64,000 bases of DNA from Thermasporomyces sp040195635 (GTDB lineage Bacteria > Actinomycetota > Actinomycetes > Propionibacteriales > Actinopolymorphaceae). Below are positions 56,645 through 64,000 of this stretch, piece by piece (the first letter of the stretch is position 1; the number at the start of each line of letters is the position of its first letter). The stretch is from NCBI RefSeq assembly GCF_040195635.1, contig NZ_JBEFTX010000016.1, positions 62,001 through 126,000 on the forward strand. Direction: 5' to 3'. A program made the translations under genes and the position numbers. Below the pieces are notes generated by a model. That model made no database searches, had not been told where the DNA came from, and worked only from the letters and a program-made list of their open reading frames with translations.

Positions 56645-58171
56645 GTGACGAGCGCTGGCCAGACCTCCCGGCTCCGGGGGACTGCAGGGCACCGCGTCTA
56701 CAGCGTCGTCGTCTTCCTCATTCTTGCCTCCGTCGACAACGTGGCAGCCGTGCTCGTTCCACCCCTCTACAGCCCGATCGCGCGGGACTTCGGCGTCCGC
56801 GAGGGTGCGGTTGGGTTCGTGACGGCGATCTGCTTCCTGGTCGCCGCGATCGCCGCCGTGGCCTGGGCGTACGCCGGCGACCGGACGCAACGCAAACCGG
56901 TCCTCATGATCGGCACGCTCGTCTGGGCGGCAGGAACGGCCGGGACGGCCCTGTCCGGCAGCTTCCTCGGCTTCTTCGCCGCCCAGGTGGTCGCCGCGGT
57001 GGGCATCGGTGCGGTCGCGTCGGTCGGATTCTCGGTCGTCAGCGACCTGATCGCGCCCCGACGGCGAGGCTTGGTGATGAGCTTCTGGGGGCTCTCCCAG
57101 GGGGTCGGCACCCTCCTCGGGACCCTGCTCTCCGGCGTCCTCGGTGCATACGACTGGCGGCGACCCTTCTGGGTGCTGACCGTCGCCGGCGTCGTCGCCA
57201 CGGTCGCGTATCTGTTCACCTACGACGTACGCCGTGGCCAGAGCGAGCCGGAGCTGGCAGCGATCTTCGCCGCCGGTAAGGAGTATCCCCACCGGATCGG
57301 TCTCGCGGAGGTACCCCGCATCCTGGTCCGGCGGACCAACCTCTGGTTGGTGATGCAGGGCTTCACGGCGCAGTTCGTGTTCGGGTCGCTGGTGTGGTTG
57401 CCGCGGCTGTTCCAGGCGAAGGCCGAGGCGGAGGGATACGCGGAGTCGACCGCGATCGTCATCGGCGCGCTGTTTGCGACCCTGTTCCAGTTCGGTGCGG
57501 TCCTGTCGATCGTCGGCGGTCTGATCGGTGACCGGCTGCAGCGGCGTACGTTGCGTGGGCGGGCCCTCGTCGCCACGGTCGGCATTCTCGGTGGCATCCC
57601 GTTCTATGTCGTGCTGTTCTTCCTTCCCCTGCGGGTCGATGTCGTGGCAGGGGGCGGCACCAGCGACATCGTCGCGGCTGTGCTGAGGAGCGTCGTGAGT
57701 GAGCCGACCGTCGGGATCAGCTTCCTGGTGGCCTTCCTCGCGCTCGCCCTGACCTCGGCGAACGCCCCGAACTGGTACGCCCTGCTCGTCGACGTCAACC
57801 CGCCCGAGCACCGCGGGACGGTGTTCAGCACGGGCAACCTCGTCAACGGCGCCGGGCGCGCGCTCGGCAACGGGCTCGTCGGACTCGTGTTCCGGGCCTT
57901 GCAGGTGTCGTTCCCGCCGCCGCTGAACTACGCGCTGGGGCTCGCGGCGTTCCAGCTCTTCTTCCTACCCACCGGTCTGATGTACTGGCTCGCCTCCCGC
58001 AGTTCGCCTGGAGACATCGAGTCGGTACGCACGACCCTCCGGGCACGCGCGGACGCCGGTGCCGTGGCGGCTCAGCCGGCGGACATGGGCCAGCCGGCGG
58101 ACATGGGCCAGCCGGCGGACATGGGCCGGCCGGCGGACACCGCCCAGGGAGGCGGGCGCCCGACACCCTGA
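56645..58171 (+). CDS. MFS transporter with PADMGQ repeat tail
   Basis: About 508 residues. Start uncertain: GTG 56645, GTG 56639 or TTG 56633, none with a good ribosome site. Twelve membrane segments of the spinster-like MFS group: VDNVAAVLVPPLYSPIARDF, WAYAGDRTQRKPVLMIGTLV (loop 2-3 motif), APRRRGLVMSFWGLSQGVGT. A hydrophilic C-terminus carries three PADMGQ/R repeats (18-bp DNA repeats around 58075-58130). Substrate unknown. It lies just upstream of the homogentisate dioxygenase gene but is separated by an inverted-repeat element. Confidence 0.85.
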   Translation: MTSAGQTSRLRGTAGHRVYSVVVFLILASVDNVAAVLVPPLYSPIARDFGVREGAVGFVTAICFLVAAIAAVAWAYAGDRTQRKPVLMIGTLVWAAGTAGTALSGSFLGFFAAQVVAAVGIGAVASVGFSVVSDLIAPRRRGLVMSFWGLSQGVGTLLGTLLSGVLGAYDWRRPFWVLTVAGVVATVAYLFTYDVRRGQSEPELAAIFAAGKEYPHRIGLAEVPRILVRRTNLWLVMQGFTAQFVFGSLVWLPRLFQAKAEAEGYAESTAIVIGALFATLFQFGAVLSIVGGLIGDRLQRRTLRGRALVATVGILGGIPFYVVLFFLPLRVDVVAGGGTSDIVAAVLRSVVSEPTVGISFLVAFLALALTSANAPNWYALLVDVNPPEHRGTVFSTGNLVNGAGRALGNGLVGLVFRALQVSFPPPLNYALGLAAFQLFFLPTGLMYWLASRSSPGDIESVRTTLRARADAGAVAAQPADMGQPADMGQPADMGRPADTAQGGGRPTP

Positions 58172-58190
58172 GATCCGGCGTTGCGTCCGT

Positions 58191-58277
58191 GAATGACCAC
58201 GTTGAGCATGCCTGTGGTCCGACACCAGGTATCCACACATGGTCCGGGTCCCACAGGCATGCTCAACGTGGTCATTC
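58191..58277. repeat. Dispersed GAATGACCACG inverted-repeat element, perfect arms
   Basis: Perfect 27-bp arms (58191-58217 and 58251-58277), starting GAATGACCACGTTGAGCATG. Compared with the copy at 45527, paired positions differ together (C/G to T/A at the eleventh base pair), which keeps the stem intact. It lies 20 bases after the MFS stop and 157 before homogentisate dioxygenase. Confidence 0.95.
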
Positions 58278-58434
58278 GTGTCATCTCAAACCTGGATGCC
58301 TGCACGGGAAAATCGGCGGCCGGATTCGTGCTGCCGACCGTCCGGAGTCGGGCGTACGGTCAAAGACACGCCAGTTCGGGGGCCTCTGGCCGCGCGGCCG
58401 CCGCCCGCCCGTGGAGGATGGTGAGGAGTACGAC

Positions 58435-59640
58435 ATGCCCTACTACCGCAGCGTCGGCGACGTTCCGCCCAAGCGCCACACGCAGTTCCGGCAGCCCGAC
58501 GGCACCCTCTACCGCGAGGAGCTGATGGGGGAGGAGGGCTTCTCCTCCGACTCGTCGCTGCTCTACCACTCCGGCGTGCCCTCCGCGATCGTGGACGCCC
58601 AGGTGTGGGAGCCCGGAGACCTCGCGACCCAGCCGAACCATCCCCTGACCCCGCGGCATCTGAAGCTGCACGGGCTGTTCGAGAACCAGGACTGGAAGGC
58701 GTACGACCCGGTGACCGGCCGTCGGTTGCTGCTCGGCAACGCCGATGTCCGGATCTCCTACGTCTGGGCCGGCGAGGAGTCTCCGCTGTACCGCAACGCC
58801 GTCGGGGACGAGTGCGTCTACGTCGAGGCGGGGGCAGCCCGCGTCGAGACCGTGTTCGGCGTGCTCGACGCGCGGCAGGGCGACTACGTGATGATCCCTC
58901 GGGCGATGACACACCGGTGGATCCCGCAGGGCGACGCACCACTTCAGGCGTACTGCATCGAGGCCAACTCCCACATCGGCCCCCCGGCGAAGTACCTCTC
59001 CCGCTACGGGCAGTTCCTCGAGCACGCGCCCTACTGCGAGCGGGACCTGCACGGCCCGGCCGAGCCGTACGTCCAGACGGGCACGGATGTCGAGGTCCTG
59101 GTCAAGCACCGCGGGCCTGGTCCGGCGGGCGTCGTGGGCACCCGGATGGTCTACGCCACGCACCCGTTCGACGTGGTGGGCTGGGACGGCTGCCTGTATC
59201 CGTACACGTTCAACGTCGAGGACTTCGAGCCGATCACCGGGCGGGTGCACCAGCCGCCACCGGTTCACCAGGTGTGGGCGGGGACGAATTTCGTGGTGTG
59301 CACGTTCTGCCCGCGCAAAGTCGACTACCACCCGCTGGCGATCCCGGTGCCCTACTACCACTCGAACGTCGACAGCGACGAGGTGATGTTCTACGTCGGC
59401 GGGGACTACGGCGCCCGCAAGGGGTCGGGCATCGGGCTCGGCTCGATCTCGCTGCACCCGGGCGGATACGCGCACGGCCCGCAGCCTGCGGCGATCGAGG
59501 CGGCGCTGGGGGTCCAGGAGGTCGACGAGTTGGCCGTCATGGTCGACACGTTCCGGCCCCTCGAGCTGGGTGAAGCGGGTCTCGCGAGCGACGACGGGGT
59601 GTACGCCTGGACCTGGGCCGGCCGCCGTGCCGACACCTGA
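58435..59640 (+). CDS. hmgA: Homogentisate 1,2-dioxygenase
   Basis: 401 residues from ATG 58435, six bases after GAGGAG at 58423-58428. Cupin-type HGO pattern: PYYRSVGDVPPKRHTQFRQP, LYREELMGEEGFSSDSSLLY, LYPYTFNVEDFEPITGRVHQ. The iron-ligand region is YYHSNVDSDEVMFYVGGDYG (His and Glu) and SLHPGGYAHGPQP (His). It opens the homogentisate ring to maleylacetoacetate in tyrosine degradation. It is somewhat shorter than the classical 430-440-residue enzymes, as many actinobacterial ones are. Not adjacent to the other two pathway genes. Confidence 0.94.
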   Translation: MPYYRSVGDVPPKRHTQFRQPDGTLYREELMGEEGFSSDSSLLYHSGVPSAIVDAQVWEPGDLATQPNHPLTPRHLKLHGLFENQDWKAYDPVTGRRLLLGNADVRISYVWAGEESPLYRNAVGDECVYVEAGAARVETVFGVLDARQGDYVMIPRAMTHRWIPQGDAPLQAYCIEANSHIGPPAKYLSRYGQFLEHAPYCERDLHGPAEPYVQTGTDVEVLVKHRGPGPAGVVGTRMVYATHPFDVVGWDGCLYPYTFNVEDFEPITGRVHQPPPVHQVWAGTNFVVCTFCPRKVDYHPLAIPVPYYHSNVDSDEVMFYVGGDYGARKGSGIGLGSISLHPGGYAHGPQPAAIEAALGVQEVDELAVMVDTFRPLELGEAGLASDDGVYAWTWAGRRADT

Positions 59641-59647
59641 TCACCGG

Positions 59648-60610
59648 TCAGCGGACGGGGGCCTCGTCGACCGGCGGGCGGATCGTCCGCATCGACAGCG
59701 TGCCGGCACCGGCCAGGAGCAGGTCGGCCACCGTGATCAGCACCCGCGACGCGAGCGCGACCACGATCGCGTCGGCTCGGTCGAGCACGGGCAGCAGGAT
59801 CGCCACCAGCGCCACCTCCCGGACGCCCAGCCCGGCCGGTGTGATCACCCCGAGGTAGCCGATGCACCAGGCCAGAGCGAATCCGCCGATCGCGAGCGGC
59901 GCCAGGGCCGCCGGATCCGCACCGAGGGCCACACCCAGGATCCACACGTGCAGCCCGTAGATCAGCCACTGCGTCACGCCGGCGGCCGCCGCGCGCGCCG
60001 AGACCGCGAGCGTCAGGGGCGTCTCCAGCGGGGGCCGCTTGACCAGCCGCAGCAGCCGGTCGAGCAGGGGGTTGAGCACCTTCGGATAGAGCAGGACGAC
60101 GACCAGCGGTGTCAGCGCGAACGCCCACCGGAACGCCGGTGGCGCCGTCCCACCCGCCAGCGGCAGCGTGCCGGTCGCGACGACCAGCCCGCTGGCGAAC
60201 GTGTACAGCATCAGTAGAACGAAAACCGTCACGGAGCGTCGTCGCGGCACCCCGTGGTCGCGCCCGAGCTCCATCTGCGCGACCATCGGCCACACAGTCC
60301 CCGGGATGTACTTGCCGAGCTGACCGACATAGAGCACCCGCGCCGCCACCCGGTACGGCAGCGGTGAGCCGAGGCCGGCCAGCAGCAGGCGCCACAGCAC
60401 CATGCTGGTGAACAGCGACGCGAGGACCACCAGGAGCGCGGCGCCCAGCACCGGAGGGTGTAGCTGGACCATCGCCTGGTTGATCCCGTCCCACTCGCGG
60501 GCGATCGCCACCACGCCGAGTGCCGCAGCCACGACGACGAACCCGACCCGCAGCGCGCGACTGGAAAGTACGCGGAGGACGGCTGTAGTTATCGATCGGT
60601 ACGCCAACAC
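59648..60610 (-). CDS. Lysylphosphatidylglycerol-synthase-TM / flippase-like membrane protein
   Basis: 320 residues from GTG 60610. About eight membrane helices with the UPF0104/LPG_synthase_TM pattern: LASLFTSMVLWRLLLAGLGS, RVLYVGQLGKYIPGTVWPMV, GYLGVITPAGLGVREVALVA. The last motif (PAGLGVRE) is diagnostic. Members move lipids or lipid-linked sugars across the membrane. It diverges from a glycosyltransferase-methyltransferase pair with only 45 bases between the starts, so a joint role in cell-envelope glycolipid or polysaccharide synthesis is plausible. Confidence 0.88.
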   Translation of the reverse strand: MLAYRSITTAVLRVLSSRALRVGFVVVAAALGVVAIAREWDGINQAMVQLHPPVLGAALLVVLASLFTSMVLWRLLLAGLGSPLPYRVAARVLYVGQLGKYIPGTVWPMVAQMELGRDHGVPRRRSVTVFVLLMLYTFASGLVVATGTLPLAGGTAPPAFRWAFALTPLVVVLLYPKVLNPLLDRLLRLVKRPPLETPLTLAVSARAAAAGVTQWLIYGLHVWILGVALGADPAALAPLAIGGFALAWCIGYLGVITPAGLGVREVALVAILLPVLDRADAIVVALASRVLITVADLLLAGAGTLSMRTIRPPVDEAPVR

Positions 60611-60655
60611 GTTACGGAAGCGTACGGTACGCAGGGCAACGCGCTGTTACGCTCC
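60611..60655. promoter_or_regulatory. Compact divergent promoter
   Basis: Only 45 bases lie between the two divergent starts. TTACGCT (60644-60650) five bases before the ATG at 60656 fits a leaderless -10 for the glycosyltransferase. CGTAACG (complement around 60611-60617), just upstream of the leftward GTG, could serve the flippase-like gene. No ribosome sites are visible in either direction. Confidence 0.4.
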
Positions 60656-61786
60656 ATGTCCGTGCGGGTGTTGGTCTTCGGAACATATGACGTACGCAGC
60701 CATCCGCGGGTGGGAATTCTCGCCGATGGCCTGCGGCGTCGTGGCCTCGACGTGGCCGAGTGCAATGTGCCGCTCGGGCTCGACACCGCTGAGCGCGTCG
60801 AGATCCTCAAGCGGCCCGCGCTGCTGCCGACTCTGCTGGTCAGGCTCGTGCGCTGCTGGTACGCCCTGGCTCGCCGGGCCCGCCGGCAGCCGCGCCCTGA
60901 CGTGGTGCTGGTCGGGTATCTCGGTCATTTCGACGTCCTGCTGGCCAAGCTGTTGTTCAGGCGTACGCCCATTGTTCTTGATCATTTGATCTTCGCCGCT
61001 GACACCGCCCGTGACCGGGGTGAGACAGGTGGCATCAAGCAGGCCCTGTTGCGGGGCGTCGACCGGATGGCGCTCCGATCGGCCGACGTGATCGTCGTCG
61101 ACACCGAGGAGCACCGCGAGCTCGTGCCGGACCGACATCGCGCCCGGGCGGTCGTGGCCGCCGTGGGCGCCGCCGACGAGTGGTTCGAGGTGGCACGCCC
61201 GGCGGACGAGGTCAGCCAGGACCGGCTGCGGGTGGTGTTCTTCGGCGTCTACACGCCGTTGCACGGCGCGCCGGTGATCGGCCACGCGCTGACCGAACTC
61301 GCCGGTGAGTCGATCGACGTCACCATGATCGGATCCGGGCAGGACGACGCGGAGACTCGCGCAGCCGCCCGGGCCAACGACCGGGTGACCTGGGTGGACT
61401 GGGTGGCCCCTGACGAGCTCCCGAAGGTCGTCGCCGACCACGACGTCTGCCTGGGCGTGTTCGGCACGACCATGAAGGCGTTGAACGTCGTACCCAACAA
61501 GGTCTTCCAGGGAGCCGCTGCCGGCTGCGCCGTCGTGACATCGGGCACCTCTCCCCAGCGGAGGACCCTCGGCACCGCCGCCCTTTTCGTACCACCTGGC
61601 GACTCGGCGGCACTGGCCTCGGCGCTACGCCGGCTCGCCTGGGACAGTAGGTACCTCACCCGGATGCGCACCGCCGCTGCCCGGCTGGCCGTGGAGCGTT
61701 TCGCACCCGACCAGATCGTCGGACCCCTCCTTGACCACCTCCAGGATCATCTCCACACAGTGACGAAAGCGCGGGACTCATCGTGA
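60656..61786 (+). CDS. Glycosyltransferase family 4-like protein
   Basis: 376 residues from ATG 60656. GT-B layout: N-terminal Rossmann half starting VRVLVFGTYDVRSHPRVGIL, linker, and a C-terminal half with LRVVFFGVYTPLHGAPVIGH, VTMIGSGQDDAETRAAA and NVVPNKVFQGAAAGCAVVTS, the donor-binding region of GT4 enzymes with a final LALERF-like helix (LAVERFAPDQ). Transfers a sugar to an unknown acceptor. The next gene overlaps by four bases (GTGA). Confidence 0.88.
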   Translation: MSVRVLVFGTYDVRSHPRVGILADGLRRRGLDVAECNVPLGLDTAERVEILKRPALLPTLLVRLVRCWYALARRARRQPRPDVVLVGYLGHFDVLLAKLLFRRTPIVLDHLIFAADTARDRGETGGIKQALLRGVDRMALRSADVIVVDTEEHRELVPDRHRARAVVAAVGAADEWFEVARPADEVSQDRLRVVFFGVYTPLHGAPVIGHALTELAGESIDVTMIGSGQDDAETRAAARANDRVTWVDWVAPDELPKVVADHDVCLGVFGTTMKALNVVPNKVFQGAAAGCAVVTSGTSPQRRTLGTAALFVPPGDSAALASALRRLAWDSRYLTRMRTAAARLAVERFAPDQIVGPLLDHLQDHLHTVTKARDSS

Positions 61787-62526
61787 CCTTGCCTCCTCTC
61801 AGCCCGAACGCCTGGCTGCGCTGGGACCTCGTTTCCCGGCTCCTGCCCGAAGGTGCGTACGCCGCGCTGGAAGTGGGCTGCGGGCAGGGTGGCTTCGGCG
61901 CCAGGCTGGCCCAGCGGTACCGCTACGTCGGGCTCGAGCCTGACCCCGAGTCCTACCGCGTGGCGTGCGAACGGCTCGCGGCCGCCGGCGGAGACGGTGA
62001 GGTACGCAACGGCGACCTGTCAGCGCTGCGCCTGGAGGAGACCTTCGACGTGGTGTGTGCGTTCGAGGTGATCGAGCACATCGAGCACGACGACAAGGCA
62101 CTGGCCGAGTGGGCGGGCCGGCTGCGCCCCGGTGGGTGGATGGTGCTGAGCACACCGGCCTTCCAGCACCGGTTCGGTCCGGCTGACGTCATGGCCGGAC
62201 ACTTCCGGCGGTACGACCCAGCGATCATGGCCCGGCTCCTGCGCGAGACCGGGTTGGAGAACGTCGAGATCCACCAGTTCGGCGGGCCACTCGGCTACGT
62301 GCTCGAGGCCGGCCGCAACCAGATCGGTAAGCGACGGGTCGCCGCGCAGGCGAGAGCGGACGCGTCGATGGCCGACAAGACCAGTGGCAGCGGCCGGCTG
62401 CTCCAGCCGAAGTCGGGCGTGCAGGCGGCCACCACGAAGTTCGGGACGCTGCCCTTCCGGTGGCTGCAGCGCCGGTTCCCCGGGCACGGGCCGGGTCTGG
62501 TGGCGCGGGCGCAACTTCCGGCCTAG
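61783..62526 (+). CDS. Class I SAM-dependent methyltransferase
   Basis: 247 residues from GTG 61783, overlapping the glycosyltransferase. Motif I YAALEVGCGQGGFGARLAQR, motif II GLEPDPESYRVACERLAAAG, then FDVVCAFEVIEHIEHDDKAL and LRPGGWMVLSTPAFQHRFGP. A C-terminal extension of about 60 residues is basic and Gln-rich. Modifies a small molecule or sugar in the same pathway as the glycosyltransferase, by context. It converges on a transporter gene; a short AGGCCC-TT-GGGCCT hairpin (62525-62538) lies between. Confidence 0.88.
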   Translation: MTLPPLSPNAWLRWDLVSRLLPEGAYAALEVGCGQGGFGARLAQRYRYVGLEPDPESYRVACERLAAAGGDGEVRNGDLSALRLEETFDVVCAFEVIEHIEHDDKALAEWAGRLRPGGWMVLSTPAFQHRFGPADVMAGHFRRYDPAIMARLLRETGLENVEIHQFGGPLGYVLEAGRNQIGKRRVAAQARADASMADKTSGSGRLLQPKSGVQAATTKFGTLPFRWLQRRFPGHGPGLVARAQLPA

Positions 62527-62561
62527 GCCCTTGGGCCTGACCCGTTCGCCAGGGTCGACGC

Positions 62562-63620
62562 TCAGCTGGAGGTGGGGGTGTGCACGATCTCGAGGCTCTC
62601 GGCGAAGTAGCAGGCGGACGGATGGCCCTGGCCCCGGTCGATGAGTGCGGGGACCTCACTGGCGCAGATGTCCTGAGCCTTCCAGCAGCGCGTACGAAAC
62701 CGGCAGCCGGAGGGCGGGTTGGCCGGCGACGGCACGTCTCCGGTCAGGACGATCCGTTCCTTGGCGCCACGCAGGCCCGGGTCACGTACCGGCACCGCTG
62801 ACAACAATGCCTGCGTGTACGGATGCGCCGGCTGGTCATAGACCTCGGCGTGACTACCCGACTCCACGATCCGGCCCAGGTACATCACGGCCACCCGGTC
62901 ACTCAGGTGACGCACGACCGAAAGGTCGTGGGCGATGAAGAGGTACGACAGCGCGAAGTCGTCCTGCAGGTCCTCGAGCAGGTTCATCACCTGCGCCTGC
63001 ACCGAGACATCCAGGGCGGACACCGGTTCGTCACAGACGATGACCTTCGGCCGCAACGCCAGAGCGCGCGCCACGCCGATGCGCTGGCGCTGACCGCCGG
63101 AGAACTGGTGCGGGTAGCGATTGGCATAGTCCGGGTTCAACCCGACGCGCTCGAGCAGCTCCCGCACCTGGCGCGGCCGGTCCTTGGACGGAACCACATC
63201 GGGATGGATCTCCCACGGCTCGGCCACGATGTTCCCGACGGTCATCCGCGGGTTCAGCGACGTGTAGGGGTCCTGGAAGACGATCTGTACCTGCCGGCGA
63301 TAGCGCCGCAGCTGGCGATTGTTCATGGCGGCGACGTCTTGTCCCTCGAAGAGGATCTGGCCGGATGTCGGCCGCTCCAAGGCCATGACGAGCTTGGCAA
63401 CCGTGGACTTCCCGCAGCCCGACTCGCCAACAAGGCCCACTGTCTCGCCGGGGTGGAGTTCCAACGAGACACCATCGACCGCCTGGACCTGGCCGATCGT
63501 CCGATGGAACACGATGCCCTGGGTCAGCGGGAAGTGCTTGACCAGATCCTTGATCACCAGAACCGGCTCGGCACCCGGAGAGCCGTGGCGCGCCTCGGAG
63601 CCCTGTGGTTGATCAGGCAC
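62562..63620 (-). CDS. ABC transporter ATPase, DppF/OppF type (third system)
   Basis: 352 residues from GTG 63620, preceded by GAGGAG seven bases upstream and overlapping the stop of the gene before it. Walker A GESGCGKSTVAKL, VFQDPYTSLNPRMTVGNIVA, signature FSGGQRQRIGVARALA, Walker B VIVCDEPVSALDVSVQ, switch His IAHDLSVV. The C-terminal oligopeptide-type extension has PPSGCRFRTRC and CASEVPALID. An ordinary OppF, with an unknown solute. Last gene of an operon that begins beyond the window. Confidence 0.93.
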   Translation of the reverse strand: MPDQPQGSEARHGSPGAEPVLVIKDLVKHFPLTQGIVFHRTIGQVQAVDGVSLELHPGETVGLVGESGCGKSTVAKLVMALERPTSGQILFEGQDVAAMNNRQLRRYRRQVQIVFQDPYTSLNPRMTVGNIVAEPWEIHPDVVPSKDRPRQVRELLERVGLNPDYANRYPHQFSGGQRQRIGVARALALRPKVIVCDEPVSALDVSVQAQVMNLLEDLQDDFALSYLFIAHDLSVVRHLSDRVAVMYLGRIVESGSHAEVYDQPAHPYTQALLSAVPVRDPGLRGAKERIVLTGDVPSPANPPSGCRFRTRCWKAQDICASEVPALIDRGQGHPSACYFAESLEIVHTPTSS

Positions 63621-64000
63621 GGTGGAGCTCCTCGCTGTAGTGGCACGCGCTCGCCCGGCCCAGACCGAACTCCCGCAGCGTCGGGACATCCACCCGGCAG
63701 TCGCGTCCCTCCTGGGCCGCGGCGTCGAACCTCGCATGGGGGCAACGCGGGTGGAACGCACAGCCAGGAGGTATCGCGGCGAGGTTCGGTGGCTGGCCGC
63801 TGATCGGATGCAACCGGACGCCCTTGGACTCGGCGTGCGGGACCGACGCCATCAAGCCGTTGGTGTACGGATGGGTGGGCGAGGTGAACACCTCGTCGAT
63901 CGTCCCCGACTCGACGATCTTGCCGGCGTACATGACGACCACGCGGTCGGCGACCTCGTTGACCACCCCGAGGTCGTGGGTGATCAGGATCAGGCCCATT
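63613..64000 (-). CDS. ABC transporter ATPase, DppD/OppD type, C-terminal part (partial)
   Basis: The frame runs off the end of the window. Visible are the switch His region GLILITHDLGVVNEVADRVV, MYAGKIVESGTIDEVFTSP, HPYTNGLMASVP, and the OppD C-terminal extension with GCAFHPRCPHARFD and SACHYSEELHRA. The Walker A and B motifs lie beyond 64000. It overlaps the OppF gene by eight bases. Confidence 0.92.
   Translation of the reverse strand, partial: MGLILITHDLGVVNEVADRVVVMYAGKIVESGTIDEVFTSPTHPYTNGLMASVPHAESKGVRLHPISGQPPNLAAIPPGCAFHPRCPHARFDAAAQEGRDCRVDVPTLREFGLGRASACHYSEELHRA

Noticed and set aside
1..64000. Ordinary tRNA or rRNA genes
   Set aside because: I found no cloverleaf with a standard T-loop apart from the tmRNA T arm at 12353-12369, and no rRNA-like sequence.

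Overview
The window is a stretch of a high-GC actinobacterial chromosome. Evidence: GC-rich codon third positions nearly throughout, frequent GTG starts, many genes with an apparent -10 box only 6-9 bases before the start codon (leaderless transcripts), an actinobacterial ssrA (tmRNA), and actinobacteria-typical families (DUF3039, DUF1707, DUF1023, MEDS-domain anti-sigma factors, a CpnT-like WXG100 domain). The many Opp/Dpp-type sugar or peptide transporters and a LacI-controlled GH35 enzyme suit a saprophytic soil or plant-litter actinomycete. A Propionibacteriales-like lineage (Kribbella or Actinopolymorpha type) is my guess, not a demonstration. Layout: 0-2 kb holds a gene end, a PAP2 phosphatase and a membrane-anchored CBM2 protein. 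2.3-11.6 kb is a carbohydrate locus: a cytoplasmic GH35 enzyme transcribed away from a LacI regulator that overlaps a five-function ABC importer (binding protein, two permeases, one protein with two fused ATPase domains). A LacI-type operator lies in the divergent promoter. 12.0-12.4 kb is the tmRNA gene. 12.4-15.3 kb holds a frameshifted secreted-protein gene, a peptidoglycan-binding lipoprotein and a two-gene anti-sigma / STAS operon. 15.7-24.1 kb has membrane proteins, a phytase-like esterase, a sulfatase / epimerase / methyltransferase group and a two-component system. 24.4-36 kb has a DUF1023 hydrolase, a DUF1707-DUF4870 protein, a VOC protein, an MFS transporter, a one-chain PheRS-like protein, an ABC exporter, malic enzyme, YqgE and DUF3039. 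36.3-38.9 kb has a helicase and an O-methyltransferase. 38.9-41.4 kb is a probable secreted-toxin operon: WXG100-like protein, toxin with a CdiA-C-like nuclease end, pentapeptide-repeat candidate immunity protein and YbaB-like protein. A TA-flanked miniature inverted-repeat element closes it. 41.6-43.6 kb is an Lrp regulator diverging from 4-hydroxyphenylpyruvate dioxygenase. 43.7-47 kb holds a CHRD protein, a quinone oxidoreductase and a GlcD-type oxidase. 47.4-53.2 kb is a second five-gene Opp/Dpp operon. 53.3-59.6 kb holds an acyltransferase, fumarylacetoacetase, a gene-remnant scar, an MFS transporter and homogentisate dioxygenase. 59.6-62.5 kb has a flippase-like membrane protein, a glycosyltransferase and a methyltransferase. 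62.6-64 kb is the end of a third Opp/Dpp system, cut by the window. Three of the enzymes for tyrosine degradation (hydroxyphenylpyruvate dioxygenase, homogentisate dioxygenase, fumarylacetoacetase) are present but scattered over 17 kb. The most system-like novelty is the toxin operon at 38.9-41.4 kb. Other points of note are two families of dispersed intergenic palindromes, a double gene-truncation scar at 55.9-56.3 kb, the mitochondrial-style PheRS-like gene and an unusual tmRNA tag that appears to start with a valine codon.
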